In this document: in pieces, positions 8,861-17,433 of the stretch
How positions within the stretch are numbered: the stretch's first letter is position 1
How the letters are laid out: each line of letters starts with the position of its first letter
Assembly: GCA_963691835.1 (NCBI GenBank)
Contig: OY829383.1
Span: 4,836,001 to 4,900,000, forward strand
Direction of reading: 5' to 3'
From: G963691835 sp963691835
Lineage (GTDB): Bacteria > Pseudomonadota > Alphaproteobacteria > Thalassobaculales > Thalassobaculaceae
Length of the DNA stretch: 64,000 nucleotides
The notes under the pieces: generated by a model
What the model saw: only the letters and a program-made list of their open reading frames with translations
Told to the model about the DNA's origin: nothing
The model's database searches: none
Translations under genes and position numbers: made by a program

Positions 8861-10306
8861 ATGCAACGCAAGACCGACTTCTACATCAATGGCGCTTGGA
8901 CGCCACCGACTAAGCCGAATGAGTTCGAGGTGATCAATCCCGCTGACGAGTCCCCCTTCGCGGTGATCTCGCTTGGCTCCCAAGCGGATGTCGACAAAGC
9001 TGTCTCAGCCGCGCGTGCCGCTTTCGACGGATGGAGCCAAACATCGCGCGAAGAGCGGGTCAGCAAACTGGAGGCGCTTGCGGAGATCTACGAACGCCGC
9101 TCTGGGGAAATGGCGGAGGCGATCTCTTTCGAAATGGGAGCGCCGAAGAAGCTTGCCGTCAACGCCCAGGCGGCCGCCGGGCTTGGCCACATCAAGGCCT
9201 TCATTCGTGCGCTCAAGAACTTCACGTTCGAGCGCGCGCTCCGGGAAAACACACCCGACGAGTACATCATTCATGAGCCGATTGGCGTCTGTGGTCTGAT
9301 CACGCCGTGGAACTGGCCGATGAACCAGGTCACGCTGAAAGTCGTGCCCGCGGTGGGTGTGGGCTGCACGGTGGTGCTGAAGCCCTCCGAAATCGCGCCG
9401 ATGTCCTCGCTCCTCTTCGCGGAGATGATGGATGAAGCCGGGTTCCCTGCCGGTGTGTTCAATCTGATCAATGGCGATGGACCGACCGTCGGTGAGGCGA
9501 TGAGCCATCATCCGGGCATCGATATGATGAGCTTCACCGGATCGACCCGGGCTGGCGTTGCCGTCACCAAGGCCTCGGCCGAAACGGTCAAACGGGTGGC
9601 TCTGGAGTTGGGCGGCAAGGGGGCGAACATCGTCTTTGCCGATTGCGATGTTCCAAAGGCGGTGAAGCGCGGCGCTCTGCATTGCTTCAACAACACCGGC
9701 CAGTCTTGCAACGCCCCGACCCGCATGTTGGTTGAGCGTTCCGTTTACGACGATGCCGTGGCCGTGGCGCGGGAGACGGCAGAGAAGACACAGGTGGGCC
9801 TGCCGAGCGAGGATGGAAACCATATCGGCCCGCTGGTCTCGGAACTCCAGTTCCATAAGGTCCAAGACTTGATCCAGGCCGGTATCGACGAGGGCGCCCG
9901 GCTTGTGGCCGGCGGCACCGGACGTCCGGAGGGTTTCAATCGCGGGTATTTCGTGCGTCCGACCGTCTTTGCGGATGTGAACAACGACATGCGGATCGCC
10001 CGGGAAGAGATCTTCGGTCCGGTTCTGTCGATGATCCCATTCGACACGGAGGACGAGGCCGTCGCGATCTCCAACGACACAAGCTACGGGCTGACCGACT
10101 ACGTCCAAAGCGGTGACAACGATAGGACCCAACGTGTCGCGCGACAGCTCCGGGCCGGCATGGTTCAGGCCAATGGCGCCGGCCGCGCGTCCGGAAGCCC
10201 GTTCGGCGGGTACAAGCAGTCCGGTAACGGCCGCGAAGGCGGTGAGCACGGCTTCATGGAGTTTCTCGAAGTGAAAGCCGTGTCCGGTTGGACGACAACC
10301 AGCTAA
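8861..10306 (+). CDS. NAD(P)-dependent aldehyde dehydrogenase
   Basis: A 481-residue aldehyde dehydrogenase of normal length. The general base Glu249 is in LELGGKGA and the nucleophile Cys283 in NTGQSCNAPTRM. The Rossmann-fold motifs PWNWPMNQ (149-156) and FTGSTRAG (225-232) are intact. It oxidises an aldehyde to an acid in the cytoplasm; the substrate is undetermined. A 186-bp gap with a hairpin precedes it and a strong terminator follows, so it looks like a single-gene unit. It does not obviously belong to either flanking operon. Confidence 0.93.
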   Translation: MQRKTDFYINGAWTPPTKPNEFEVINPADESPFAVISLGSQADVDKAVSAARAAFDGWSQTSREERVSKLEALAEIYERRSGEMAEAISFEMGAPKKLAVNAQAAAGLGHIKAFIRALKNFTFERALRENTPDEYIIHEPIGVCGLITPWNWPMNQVTLKVVPAVGVGCTVVLKPSEIAPMSSLLFAEMMDEAGFPAGVFNLINGDGPTVGEAMSHHPGIDMMSFTGSTRAGVAVTKASAETVKRVALELGGKGANIVFADCDVPKAVKRGALHCFNNTGQSCNAPTRMLVERSVYDDAVAVARETAEKTQVGLPSEDGNHIGPLVSELQFHKVQDLIQAGIDEGARLVAGGTGRPEGFNRGYFVRPTVFADVNNDMRIAREEIFGPVLSMIPFDTEDEAVAISNDTSYGLTDYVQSGDNDRTQRVARQLRAGMVQANGAGRASGSPFGGYKQSGNGREGGEHGFMEFLEVKAVSGWTTTS

Positions 10307-10367
10307 GCAACGGTCGTTGTAAGAGAGATGACCGAAGTCGATCGGTGATCAGACCGGCCGGGTAACG

Positions 10368-10402
10368 CGGCGCTTCACGACTTCCCGTGAAGCGCCGTTT
10401 TT
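10368..10402 (+). terminator. Rho-independent terminator after the aldehyde dehydrogenase
   Basis: Perfect 12-bp arms CGGCGCTTCACG and CGTGAAGCGCCG enclose a 6-nt loop, and the stem is followed directly by TTTTT on the plus strand. It lies 61 bp after the dehydrogenase stop. It has no U-tract in the leftward direction, so it terminates only rightward transcription. Confidence 0.9.
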
Positions 10403-10492
10403 CTTCGTGCTCAATCAACCGGATACCTCTGCCAGGTCATGCGCCAGATTGACGGCGCACCTGAACGCTTTCCAGAGGCTCCGTGCAGAGGC

Positions 10493-11548
10493 TCAGTCCG
10501 TTCTGCGGACCCCGGTGGACCGGTCGAAGATATGCACGGCGTCCGGTTTCGCGGAGAAGGTCATGGTGGTCCCATGCGCCGGCTGAGCGTGGACACCCGG
10601 CAGGCTCACCGTGATGTCCTCGCCCGTCCCCTCCAAGCGTCCGTGTAGAAGGGTGTTCGCGCCCAGGGGCTCCACCATATGCACCTGTACCTGGAACGGC
10701 CCGCCCTCGGCCGCGATCAGATGTTCCGGCCGGACGCCCATCTTAACAGGCCCGTCCGTCCCTTTTGCGGTTGCAACAATGGTTCCGCCCAACGCAACTT
10801 CGCCGGATTGGACCTCGGCATCGAAGACGTTCATGGACGGGCTGCCGATGAACTGTGCGGCGAACAGTGTGCGCGGTGTCTCATAGACTTCCAGCGGTGT
10901 CCCGATCTGCTCCGCCACGCCGCCGTTCATCACGATCATCCGGTCCGCCATCGTCATGGCTTCTACTTGATCATGGGTCACATAGAGTGAGGTGATGCCG
11001 AGTTTGGTCTGGAGTTCCTTGATTTCGAGGCGCATTTGCACCCGGAGCTTGGCATCAAGGTTCGACAGCGGCTCGTCAAATAGAAAGACCGACGGCTCCC
11101 GCACAATCGCCCGCCCCATCGCCACACGTTGGCGCTGCCCCCCGGAAAGCTGACGCGGCTTGCGGTCCAAGAGCTCCGACAACTGGAGAAGCGTCGCGGC
11201 CTCCTCGACCTTGGCATTGATCGTTGCCTTCGGAAGACCGGCGATCTTGAGGCCGTAGCCCATGTTCTGACGCACCGACATGTGCGGATAGAGCGCGTAG
11301 TTCTGGAACACCATCGCGATGTCCCGGTCCATCGGTTCCTTGTCGTTCGCGCGCTCACCGCCGATCAGAATGTCACCGGATGAGATCGTCTCAAGACCGG
11401 CCACCATCCGAAGCAACGTCGACTTCCCGCACCCCGACGGCCCGACAATGACGATGAATTCACCGTCGGCGATCTCCATGTCGATGCCGTGGATGACATC
11501 GACAGAGCCGAAGCTCTTCTTCACGGAGCTGAGGGTCACGGTCGCCAT
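10493..11548 (-). CDS. ugpC: sn-Glycerol-3-phosphate ABC importer, ATPase UgpC
   Basis: A 351-residue MalK/UgpC-type ATPase. Walker A is GPSGCGKST (36-44), the signature is LSGGQRQR (134-141), Walker B is VFLFDEP (154-160), and a C-terminal TOBE-like domain (VKMGVRPEHL) is present. It energises uptake through UgpA and UgpE. The ATG is 3 bp after the ugpE stop, making it the last gene of ugpBAEC. Identification as UgpC rather than another MalK homologue rests on the operon containing a good UgpB. Confidence 0.92.
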   Translation of the reverse strand: MATVTLSSVKKSFGSVDVIHGIDMEIADGEFIVIVGPSGCGKSTLLRMVAGLETISSGDILIGGERANDKEPMDRDIAMVFQNYALYPHMSVRQNMGYGLKIAGLPKATINAKVEEAATLLQLSELLDRKPRQLSGGQRQRVAMGRAIVREPSVFLFDEPLSNLDAKLRVQMRLEIKELQTKLGITSLYVTHDQVEAMTMADRMIVMNGGVAEQIGTPLEVYETPRTLFAAQFIGSPSMNVFDAEVQSGEVALGGTIVATAKGTDGPVKMGVRPEHLIAAEGGPFQVQVHMVEPLGANTLLHGRLEGTGEDITVSLPGVHAQPAHGTTMTFSAKPDAVHIFDRSTGVRRTD

Positions 11549-11551
11549 GCT

Positions 11552-12409
11552 CTACTTCTCACTGTCAACGAGGCCGCGAATGAAGAGCCTCTGCATAGAA
11601 ATCACGACAATCACCGGGGGGATCATCGCCAGGATAGAGGTCGCCATGATCACCGGCCATTCAGCCACGTCATCGCCGGAGGGGAACATCTGCTTGATGC
11701 CCATGACGATGGTGTTCATTTCCGGATCGGTGGTTATCAGCAACGGCCAGAGGTATTGGTTCCAGCCGTAGATGAAGAGAATGACGAACAACGCCGCCAC
11801 GTTCGTTCTGCTCATCGGCACGACGATATCGATGAAGAACCGCATCGGGCTCGCGCCGTCGACCCGCGCCGCCTCCGCCAGCTCATCGGGGATCGTCAGG
11901 AAGAACTGACGGAACAGGAACGTCGCCGTCGCCGACGCGATCAGCGGGAAGATCAGACCGTAATAGCTGTTGAGCATGCCGAAACCGGCGACAACCTCGA
12001 ACGTCGGCACGATCCTGACTTCGACCGGCAGCATCAAGGTCAGGAAGATGAGCCAGAAGAACATCGAACGGCCGGGAAACCGGAAGTAGACGATGGCAAA
12101 CGCGGACAGCAGCGAGATGATGATCTTGCCCACCGCAATGCCGATCGCCATCACCAAGCTGTTGAACAGCATCGTCGCGACCGGAACGTTCACGCCGGAG
12201 AAGAGTGCAGCCGTATAGTTCTCCCAGAACTGGTCACCCGGCAGGATCGGCATCGGCGGGCTAACGATTTCCGGCTGGGTCACGGTAGAGGCCACGAAGG
12301 CGAGCCAGATCGGGAAGAAGATAACCAGCACACCGATGATCATGAACACATGGGTCAGCCAAAGACCTGCCCCACGCTTCTCGACCATTCCCCCAAGATC
12401 GCCAGCCAT
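11552..12409 (-). CDS. ugpE: sn-Glycerol-3-phosphate ABC importer, permease UgpE
   Basis: A 285-residue inner-membrane permease with about six hydrophobic segments. The cytoplasmic EAA loop that docks on the ATPase reads EAARVDGASPMRFFIDIVVP. Its start overlaps the ugpA stop by one base (TGATG), so translation is coupled. It pairs with UgpA to form the channel. Length and N-terminal signal-anchor-like segment (VFMIIGVLVIFFPIWLAFVA) match UgpE. Confidence 0.93.
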   Translation of the reverse strand: MAGDLGGMVEKRGAGLWLTHVFMIIGVLVIFFPIWLAFVASTVTQPEIVSPPMPILPGDQFWENYTAALFSGVNVPVATMLFNSLVMAIGIAVGKIIISLLSAFAIVYFRFPGRSMFFWLIFLTLMLPVEVRIVPTFEVVAGFGMLNSYYGLIFPLIASATATFLFRQFFLTIPDELAEAARVDGASPMRFFIDIVVPMSRTNVAALFVILFIYGWNQYLWPLLITTDPEMNTIVMGIKQMFPSGDDVAEWPVIMATSILAMIPPVIVVISMQRLFIRGLVDSEK

Positions 12410-13290
12410 CAGTAGTGCACCCGCCGCTCGATGTACTTGAACTGAATGACGGTGAGCAAACCGACGACGATCAACAGGATGACCGACTGGGCTGCGGACG
12501 ATCCCAGATCCTGCCCGACAAAGCCGTCGGAGAAGACCTTGTAGACCAGGATTGTGGTGCTCTGCTGCGGGCCGCCGGCGGTGATCGTGTGAATGACGCC
12601 GAAGGTTTCGAAGAACGCGTAGACGATGTTCACGACCAGAAGGAAGAAGGTCGTGGGCGATAGCAGCGGCAGCACAATGGTGAAGAACCGCCGCCAGAAG
12701 TGGGCGCCGTCGATTGCCGCGGCTTCGATCACAGAGCGCGGCACAGCCTGCAAGGCGGCAAAGAAGAACAGGAAATTGTAACTGATGCGCCCCCAGGCGG
12801 AGGCGACGACGACCAACCCCATTGCCTCGCCGCCGTTCAGAACATGGTTCCAGTCATAGCCAAGTTGTCCGAGGTACCAAGACACCACACCCACACGGGT
12901 GTTGAACATGAAAAGCCACAAAACACCGGCGACGGCAGGTGCCACCGCATAGGGCCAAATCAGTAGGGTTCTGTAGACGCCGGATCCCTTGATCAGCCGA
13001 TCCGCGATCACCGCCAGGAAAAGGGCGGGAACCATGGAGCATAGAGTTACAAGAATAGAGAAGACCGCGGTCGTGAAGAACGACGCGCGGTAGAACTCAT
13101 CCGTCAGCAAAAACTCGAAATTGCCGAGCCCGACGAACCGGGCCGACAGGCCGAACGGATCGGGAATAAAGAGCGACTGCCAGATCGCCTGACCCGCCGG
13201 ATAAAAGAAAAAGACGGCCGAGATCAGAACCTGAGGGGCGATTAACGCAAGCGGCAGCAGCCAACCACGGAACGTGACGCGTTTTTCCAA
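12409..13290 (-). CDS. ugpA: sn-Glycerol-3-phosphate ABC importer, permease UgpA
   Basis: An inner-membrane permease of about 293 residues with six predicted membrane segments and the EAA loop EAAAIDGAHFWRRFFTIVLP. No ATG is available near the N-terminus. TTG at 13290 (protein starting at LEKRVTFRGWLLP) has a GAGG 9 nt upstream; TTG at 13314 would add eight residues but lies inside the 3-prime arm of the ugpB-ugpA stem-loop. I prefer 13290. It follows ugpB and is coupled to ugpE. Confidence 0.9.
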   Translation of the reverse strand: MEKRVTFRGWLLPLALIAPQVLISAVFFFYPAGQAIWQSLFIPDPFGLSARFVGLGNFEFLLTDEFYRASFFTTAVFSILVTLCSMVPALFLAVIADRLIKGSGVYRTLLIWPYAVAPAVAGVLWLFMFNTRVGVVSWYLGQLGYDWNHVLNGGEAMGLVVVASAWGRISYNFLFFFAALQAVPRSVIEAAAIDGAHFWRRFFTIVLPLLSPTTFFLLVVNIVYAFFETFGVIHTITAGGPQQSTTILVYKVFSDGFVGQDLGSSAAQSVILLIVVGLLTVIQFKYIERRVHY

Positions 13291-13311
13291 GGCTTTCGAC
13301 CTCGCGGGCGG

Positions 13312-13337
13312 CAAGGCGGGTCCTGAGACCCGCCTTG
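13312..13337 (-). promoter_or_regulatory. Stem-loop between ugpB and ugpA
   Basis: Perfect 11-bp arms CAAGGCGGGTC and GACCCGCCTTG close on a 4-nt loop, 16 nt after the ugpB stop. In the transcribed direction no U-tract follows. This suggests a 3-prime stabiliser or partial attenuator that raises binding-protein output relative to the permeases. It overlaps one possible ugpA start. Confidence 0.7.
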
Positions 13338-13353
13338 TCCTAGTTCAAGAGGA

Positions 13354-14667
13354 TTACCGGTTGGCGGACTCGAACCGGCGGAGAAGCGCATCACCCCGCG
13401 CCTTCGCACTGTCCATCGCCGCTTGGGCAGTCTTGTCGCCGGACCAGATCGCCTCCAGCTCCTCGTCAATGATCCCGCGGATCTGATCGAAGGAACCAAG
13501 CCGCAACCCCTTGGAGTTGGCAGTCGGCTGCTTGGCCGTCATCTGAATGACCGCGATGTCCGTGCCCGGGTTCTTGTCATAGAAGCCGGACGCGCGCGTC
13601 GCGTCACCCGCCTCAGCCGTGATCGGCAGATAGCCCGTGTTCTGGTGCCAGGCCGCCTGAACGTCAGAGGTGGAGAGGAAGCTCAGAAACTCGCCAACGC
13701 CCTTGTACTCAGCCGCATCATGCCCGGAGAGGACCCAGAGGGAAGCACCGCCGATGATGGTGTTCTGCGGCGCGTTGCCAACACCTTCCCAATAGGGGAG
13801 CGGGCGCACGTCGAAGTCGAACTTCGCCTCGGCCTTGATCCCGGCGTATCCGGCCGAGCTCTCCGTGAACAGGGCACAGTCGCCTGCGCGGAAGTTCGCA
13901 CCGCCTTCGTTCCGGCGGCCGGTGTAGATGAACTTGCCGTCCTTCGCCCACTGACCCATCGCGGTCAGGTGCGCGACCTGCGCCTCACCGTTCAGCATCA
14001 GCTCCGTATCCAATCCGGCGAAACCATTGTCCTTCGAGGCGAACGGAACGTCGTGATAGGCGGAGAAGTTCTCAAGATGAATCCAGCTCTGCCAAGCCGT
14101 CACCAGCGGGCACTCCTCGCCGCCGGCCTTGAGCTGATCCAACACAGCACCGACCTTCTGCCACGTCGACATGTCCGTGTCCGGATCCACACCGGCGGCC
14201 TTCATCGCGTCACGGTTGACCCAGAGCACCGGTGTCGACGAGTTGAATGGCAGAGACAGCATCTGGCCGTCCGTTGTCGTGTAGTAGCCCTTAACGGAGC
14301 CGATATACGCATCCGGATTGAACGCGGCGCCGCTGTCGGCCATCACTTCGTAGACCGGTTTGATGGCGCCACCCGCGGCCATCATCGTGGCCGTGCCGAC
14401 TTCGAAGACCATGAGAATGTGTGGCTGCTCACCAGCGCGGAACGCCGCAATACCGGCATTCAGTGTTTCGGAGTAGTTGCCCTTGTGGCTCTCGACGACC
14501 ACGTAGTCCTTCTGGCTCGCGTTGAACTGTTCAACCTGGCCCTTCACCAACTCACCGAGACGTCCGGTGAAGGCGTGCCAGAACTGAACTTCCGTTTGCG
14601 CGGTTGCCGCCAGCGGCGACAGGACCGTCCCCGCAAGGGCCAGACCGGCGATGATTGTCTTTCTCAT
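13354..14667 (-). CDS. ugpB: sn-Glycerol-3-phosphate periplasmic binding protein UgpB
   Basis: A 437-residue binding protein, almost exactly the length of E. coli UgpB. The signal peptide spans residues 1-23 and ends at ATA-Q. Conserved UgpB stretches include VQFWHAFTG, SHKGNYSETLNAGIAAFRAG and WQSWIHLENFSAYH. It delivers glycerol-3-phosphate or glycerophosphodiesters to UgpAE. The ATG has GGGAG upstream. It is first in ugpBAEC, and its promoter must lie in the 472-bp gap to the right, where no Pho box is recognisable, so phosphate control is not evident. Confidence 0.95.
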   Translation of the reverse strand: MRKTIIAGLALAGTVLSPLAATAQTEVQFWHAFTGRLGELVKGQVEQFNASQKDYVVVESHKGNYSETLNAGIAAFRAGEQPHILMVFEVGTATMMAAGGAIKPVYEVMADSGAAFNPDAYIGSVKGYYTTTDGQMLSLPFNSSTPVLWVNRDAMKAAGVDPDTDMSTWQKVGAVLDQLKAGGEECPLVTAWQSWIHLENFSAYHDVPFASKDNGFAGLDTELMLNGEAQVAHLTAMGQWAKDGKFIYTGRRNEGGANFRAGDCALFTESSAGYAGIKAEAKFDFDVRPLPYWEGVGNAPQNTIIGGASLWVLSGHDAAEYKGVGEFLSFLSTSDVQAAWHQNTGYLPITAEAGDATRASGFYDKNPGTDIAVIQMTAKQPTANSKGLRLGSFDQIRGIIDEELEAIWSGDKTAQAAMDSAKARGDALLRRFESANR

Positions 14668-15139
14668 GGTAACTCCCTAGTGCTTTTTACCAGCGCATCG
14701 AAAGGTGTCAGCTTCAGGCAACCGACAGGGGTCTACTCGCGCAATGGCTGTTTCTACGAACAAGTAAAATTGTACACAGCCATCACCTCAGTGCAAGGAC
14801 CCGTCTGATACGCGAGAATGATGCACCGAATCTTTTCACTCGCCAGGTTGCTTCTCACACTTATACCGGAGCGCTGGCCTACTATCGTTTGTCGATAATT
14901 TCAGTTTCATCAAACTAATGTTATTCATCTCCTACATCTTCAAATCATATATTTGCGATTAAAACGTGCAGGAAACTCGGGACGGCCACCCCAATTCATG
15001 AATACAGCGACCACCCGGGCGATCTGCGATGCATGGGCGGTGAAGTCAGCGCTTTTGGCCGCTGACCGTATCGAAACCGGTTACGCAGACGCATCCAACA
15101 TGGGCTTTGATTTCGAGGCGCAGACACCGCAGCAGATCG
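14668..15139. other. 472-bp noncoding region carrying the ugpB promoter
   Basis: There is no convincing gene here. The part near ugpB is AT-richer than the surroundings. It contains TGTACA (14771-14776), a small dyad TATCG/CGATA at 14883-14897, and AGTTT/AAACT just after it. A 64-codon open frame at 14953-15147 lacks a ribosome site and any family feature. The region must hold the ugpB promoter and the 3-prime end of the GntR gene's transcript. Confidence 0.6.
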
Positions 15140-15823
15140 TCAGTTGATCACAAGGCCGTCTACGCGCATCAGGAGGTGCTTCACGTTCGTCACATGAGCG
15201 TCCAACTCGGCAACCGCATCATCGGTTCTCTCTGCCGCGCACAGATCCAGTATCCGTCGGTGTTGATCAATCGAGCGTCTGACCCGGTCCGGGTCCCTTG
15301 GCAAATGATGTCGCAAGGCGCGCAACTGGGCGGAAATTCCAGTGTATGCCCGAATGAGAAACTTGTTGCCTGTCGATGCAACCAGGCTCTCATGGAACAT
15401 CCAATCCAACTCGTCGCAAAGCGCAAGGTCGCCATCTTTCAACGCCAAGGCGGCACGGCTGACCAAGGTGCTGACCTCGGCGAACACATCCGACCGTGCT
15501 CCGGCAAGACCGATCCTGACGGCGCCTGTCTCGAATACCGCTCGGGCAGCACAGATATGGTGAAGGTCACTCTCCGTCAGACTGAAAACGAACGTTCCAC
15601 TCTGCGGCTTGATAATCACCAGACCTTCGTTCTGGAGCTGCAGCAACGCCTCCCGTACTGGGGTGCGGCTGACGCCCAACTCTTGCGCAATCGTCTTGTC
15701 ATGGATCCTGCCGCCGAGCGGGATTTTGCCTCCGACGATGAGCGACCGGATCTGATCGCAGATGCTCGCTGCCGACACCAAAGGTACGGACGGTTTTCGA
15801 TCCTTCGAGGGTCCGACGTTCAT
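15140..15823 (-). CDS. GntR-family regulator, FCD (FadR-type) subfamily
   Basis: A 227-residue regulator. The N-terminal winged helix includes ICDQIRSLIVGGKIPLGGRIHDKTIAQELGVSRTPVREALLQLQNEGLV. The all-helical FCD effector domain has the metal/ligand histidines in DWMFHESL, QHRRILDL and DAHV. The frame extends to 15895, but translation probably starts at ATG 15823 (MNVGPSKDRK) or GTG 15826, with AGGAG about 10-13 nt upstream. It is divergent from the thioredoxin/CGSC operon, and a perfect palindrome of GntR type lies between them, so it probably represses that operon and itself. Confidence 0.92.
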   Translation of the reverse strand: MNVGPSKDRKPSVPLVSAASICDQIRSLIVGGKIPLGGRIHDKTIAQELGVSRTPVREALLQLQNEGLVIIKPQSGTFVFSLTESDLHHICAARAVFETGAVRIGLAGARSDVFAEVSTLVSRAALALKDGDLALCDELDWMFHESLVASTGNKFLIRAYTGISAQLRALRHHLPRDPDRVRRSIDQHRRILDLCAAERTDDAVAELDAHVTNVKHLLMRVDGLVIN

Positions 15824-15843
15824 CACGATCTGAACACTCCTAC

Positions 15844-15868
15844 AATTGGCGATTCTAATATACCAATT
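15844..15868. promoter_or_regulatory. Second candidate GntR operator
   Basis: Arms AATTGG and CCAATT are 13 nt apart. The right part read on the minus strand, TTGGTATATTA, resembles the strong palindrome at 15948. It lies just upstream of the GntR start, where an autoregulatory site would be expected. Confidence 0.4.
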
Positions 15869-15947
15869 CACGCCTCCCACCCCAAGACGGAGCATAAATC
15901 AGGCCGTTCAAGCCAATCATGAGCGACATGAGTTTGACCTCGACCCT

Positions 15948-15965
15948 AAATTGATATATCAATTT
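15948..15965. promoter_or_regulatory. 18-bp perfect palindrome, candidate GntR operator
   Basis: AAATTGATATATCAATTT is perfectly self-complementary over 18 bp. The core TTGATATATCAA resembles the short palindromes bound by FCD-type GntR proteins. It is 26 bp before the start of the thioredoxin-fusion gene, between that gene and the divergent GntR gene. Confidence 0.7.
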
Positions 15966-15990
15966 GTCATCACATAGAGATGGAGCGGTC

Positions 15991-17433
15991 ATGCGAAATG
16001 TACCGGCGGATGGCTTGGCAATCTTCGTGAAGGCGGAATGTGATACCTGCGCGATGATCGAACCCGTATTGGCGGCGCTGAAGGGGGCGGACGTGGATAC
16101 GGTCATCATCAGCCAGGACGACCCCTCGTTCCCCGCATCCGTCCCGTCGGTCGACGATACGGCGCTGGAGCTTTCGTACCGTTTCGATGTCGAGGCTGTG
16201 CCGACGATCGTAAAACTGAAAGACGGCAAAGAGGTCGACCGGACGTTCGGCTGGCATCGGGGCGAATGGGAAGCGTTGACGGATCTGACCGAGTTAGGGC
16301 CCGGTCTTCCCGATCAACGGCCTGGATGTGGATCGCGAACCCGGGAGCCTGGGGCCTGGGAAAATCTCGTGGCGCGGTATGGAGACTCGGGCATCGGAGC
16401 GCGCGCCATCAGCCTCGGGGAATGGGACGACGAGATCGAAGCCTGCTTCGAGCGGGGATGGTCGGACGGCTTGCCCGTGGTGCCGCCGACGGACGCGCGG
16501 ATCCTCCGCATGCTGGAAGGCACGCGGCGCCCCGCTAGTGAGATCATCGGCGATGTGCCGCCCAATCTAACCCCGATTACCGTTGAGAAAGTTGCCATCA
16601 ACGCCGTTATGGCCGGATGCAAACCGGAGTATCTGCCGGTCGTCCTCGCCGCGCTTGAAGCAGCGCTGATGCCAGAGGCGACGATGCACGGCGTCTTGTG
16701 CACGACGTGCTTCTCGTCCCCGATCCTTGTGGTCAACGGCCCGATTGCCAAGAAGATCGGCATGAACTCGGGCATCAATTGCCTTGGGCAGGGAAACCGC
16801 GCTAACGCAACAATCGGACGCGCTCTGCAGCTCATCATTCGGAACGTCGGCGGTGGGCGCCCGGGTGAACTCGATCGAGCGGTGCTGGGGGGACCGGGAA
16901 AGTACACCTTTTGCTTTGCCGAGAACGAGGACGACCCAACATGGACGCCGCTGAATGTCTCCCGCGGCTTCGGAAAAGATACCAATACGGTCACACTGTT
17001 TCAGGGTGACGGTATTCAAGGCTTCATTGACCAACGCTCGCCCACACCGGAGGAGCTGACACAATCACTGGCCAGGTCGTTGATGGCGGTTGGCAATTGG
17101 AAGCTCTGCGAATTCACGAACGCCATGCTCGTGCTCGTGCCGGAACACTACGCGATTTTCCGGGATGCCGGATGGGACAGGGAGCGTATCCTCACCGAGT
17201 TGCATTCGGCCCTGCGCCGTCCAGGCTCGGACGTGGTCCAAGGCGCCCATGGGATTGGCGAGGGCGTCAGCGCCGCGCGCCTGGACGACATGGTCGATAA
17301 GTTCTGGCCGGAAGGCCTTCTCATCGTCCACGCGGGTGGTCAGGCTGGCCTGTTCTCGGCCATCTGCGCGGGCTGGACAGGTGGCCGTTTCCGGGAAGAA
17401 TCCAAGACCGTGACAAAGGAGATCTTGCTATGA
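15991..17433 (+). CDS. Thioredoxin-like domain fused to a UGSC-associated domain
   Basis: A 480-residue cytoplasmic protein. Residues 1-100 are thioredoxin-like: a CDTC redox motif (17-20) and a cis-proline motif VEAVPTIVKL (Pro71). A linker of about 30 residues follows. The large C-terminal domain (about 140-480) begins at ACFERGWSDGLPVVPPTDARI, contains a second CxxC, CTTC (237-240), and has a Gly-rich GQGNRANATIGRALQ stretch. I recognise this as the usual upstream partner of UGSC-family proteins, but no reaction is established. The ATG at 15991 has GGAG 7 nt upstream; the frame extends to 15964. It overlaps the CGSC gene by 4 bp. Confidence 0.8.
   Translation: MRNVPADGLAIFVKAECDTCAMIEPVLAALKGADVDTVIISQDDPSFPASVPSVDDTALELSYRFDVEAVPTIVKLKDGKEVDRTFGWHRGEWEALTDLTELGPGLPDQRPGCGSRTREPGAWENLVARYGDSGIGARAISLGEWDDEIEACFERGWSDGLPVVPPTDARILRMLEGTRRPASEIIGDVPPNLTPITVEKVAINAVMAGCKPEYLPVVLAALEAALMPEATMHGVLCTTCFSSPILVVNGPIAKKIGMNSGINCLGQGNRANATIGRALQLIIRNVGGGRPGELDRAVLGGPGKYTFCFAENEDDPTWTPLNVSRGFGKDTNTVTLFQGDGIQGFIDQRSPTPEELTQSLARSLMAVGNWKLCEFTNAMLVLVPEHYAIFRDAGWDRERILTELHSALRRPGSDVVQGAHGIGEGVSAARLDDMVDKFWPEGLLIVHAGGQAGLFSAICAGWTGGRFREESKTVTKEILL

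Noticed and set aside
14953..15147. A possible 64-residue small protein in the ugpB-GntR gap
   Set aside because: There is no ribosome site and no hydrophobic, signal or domain feature.
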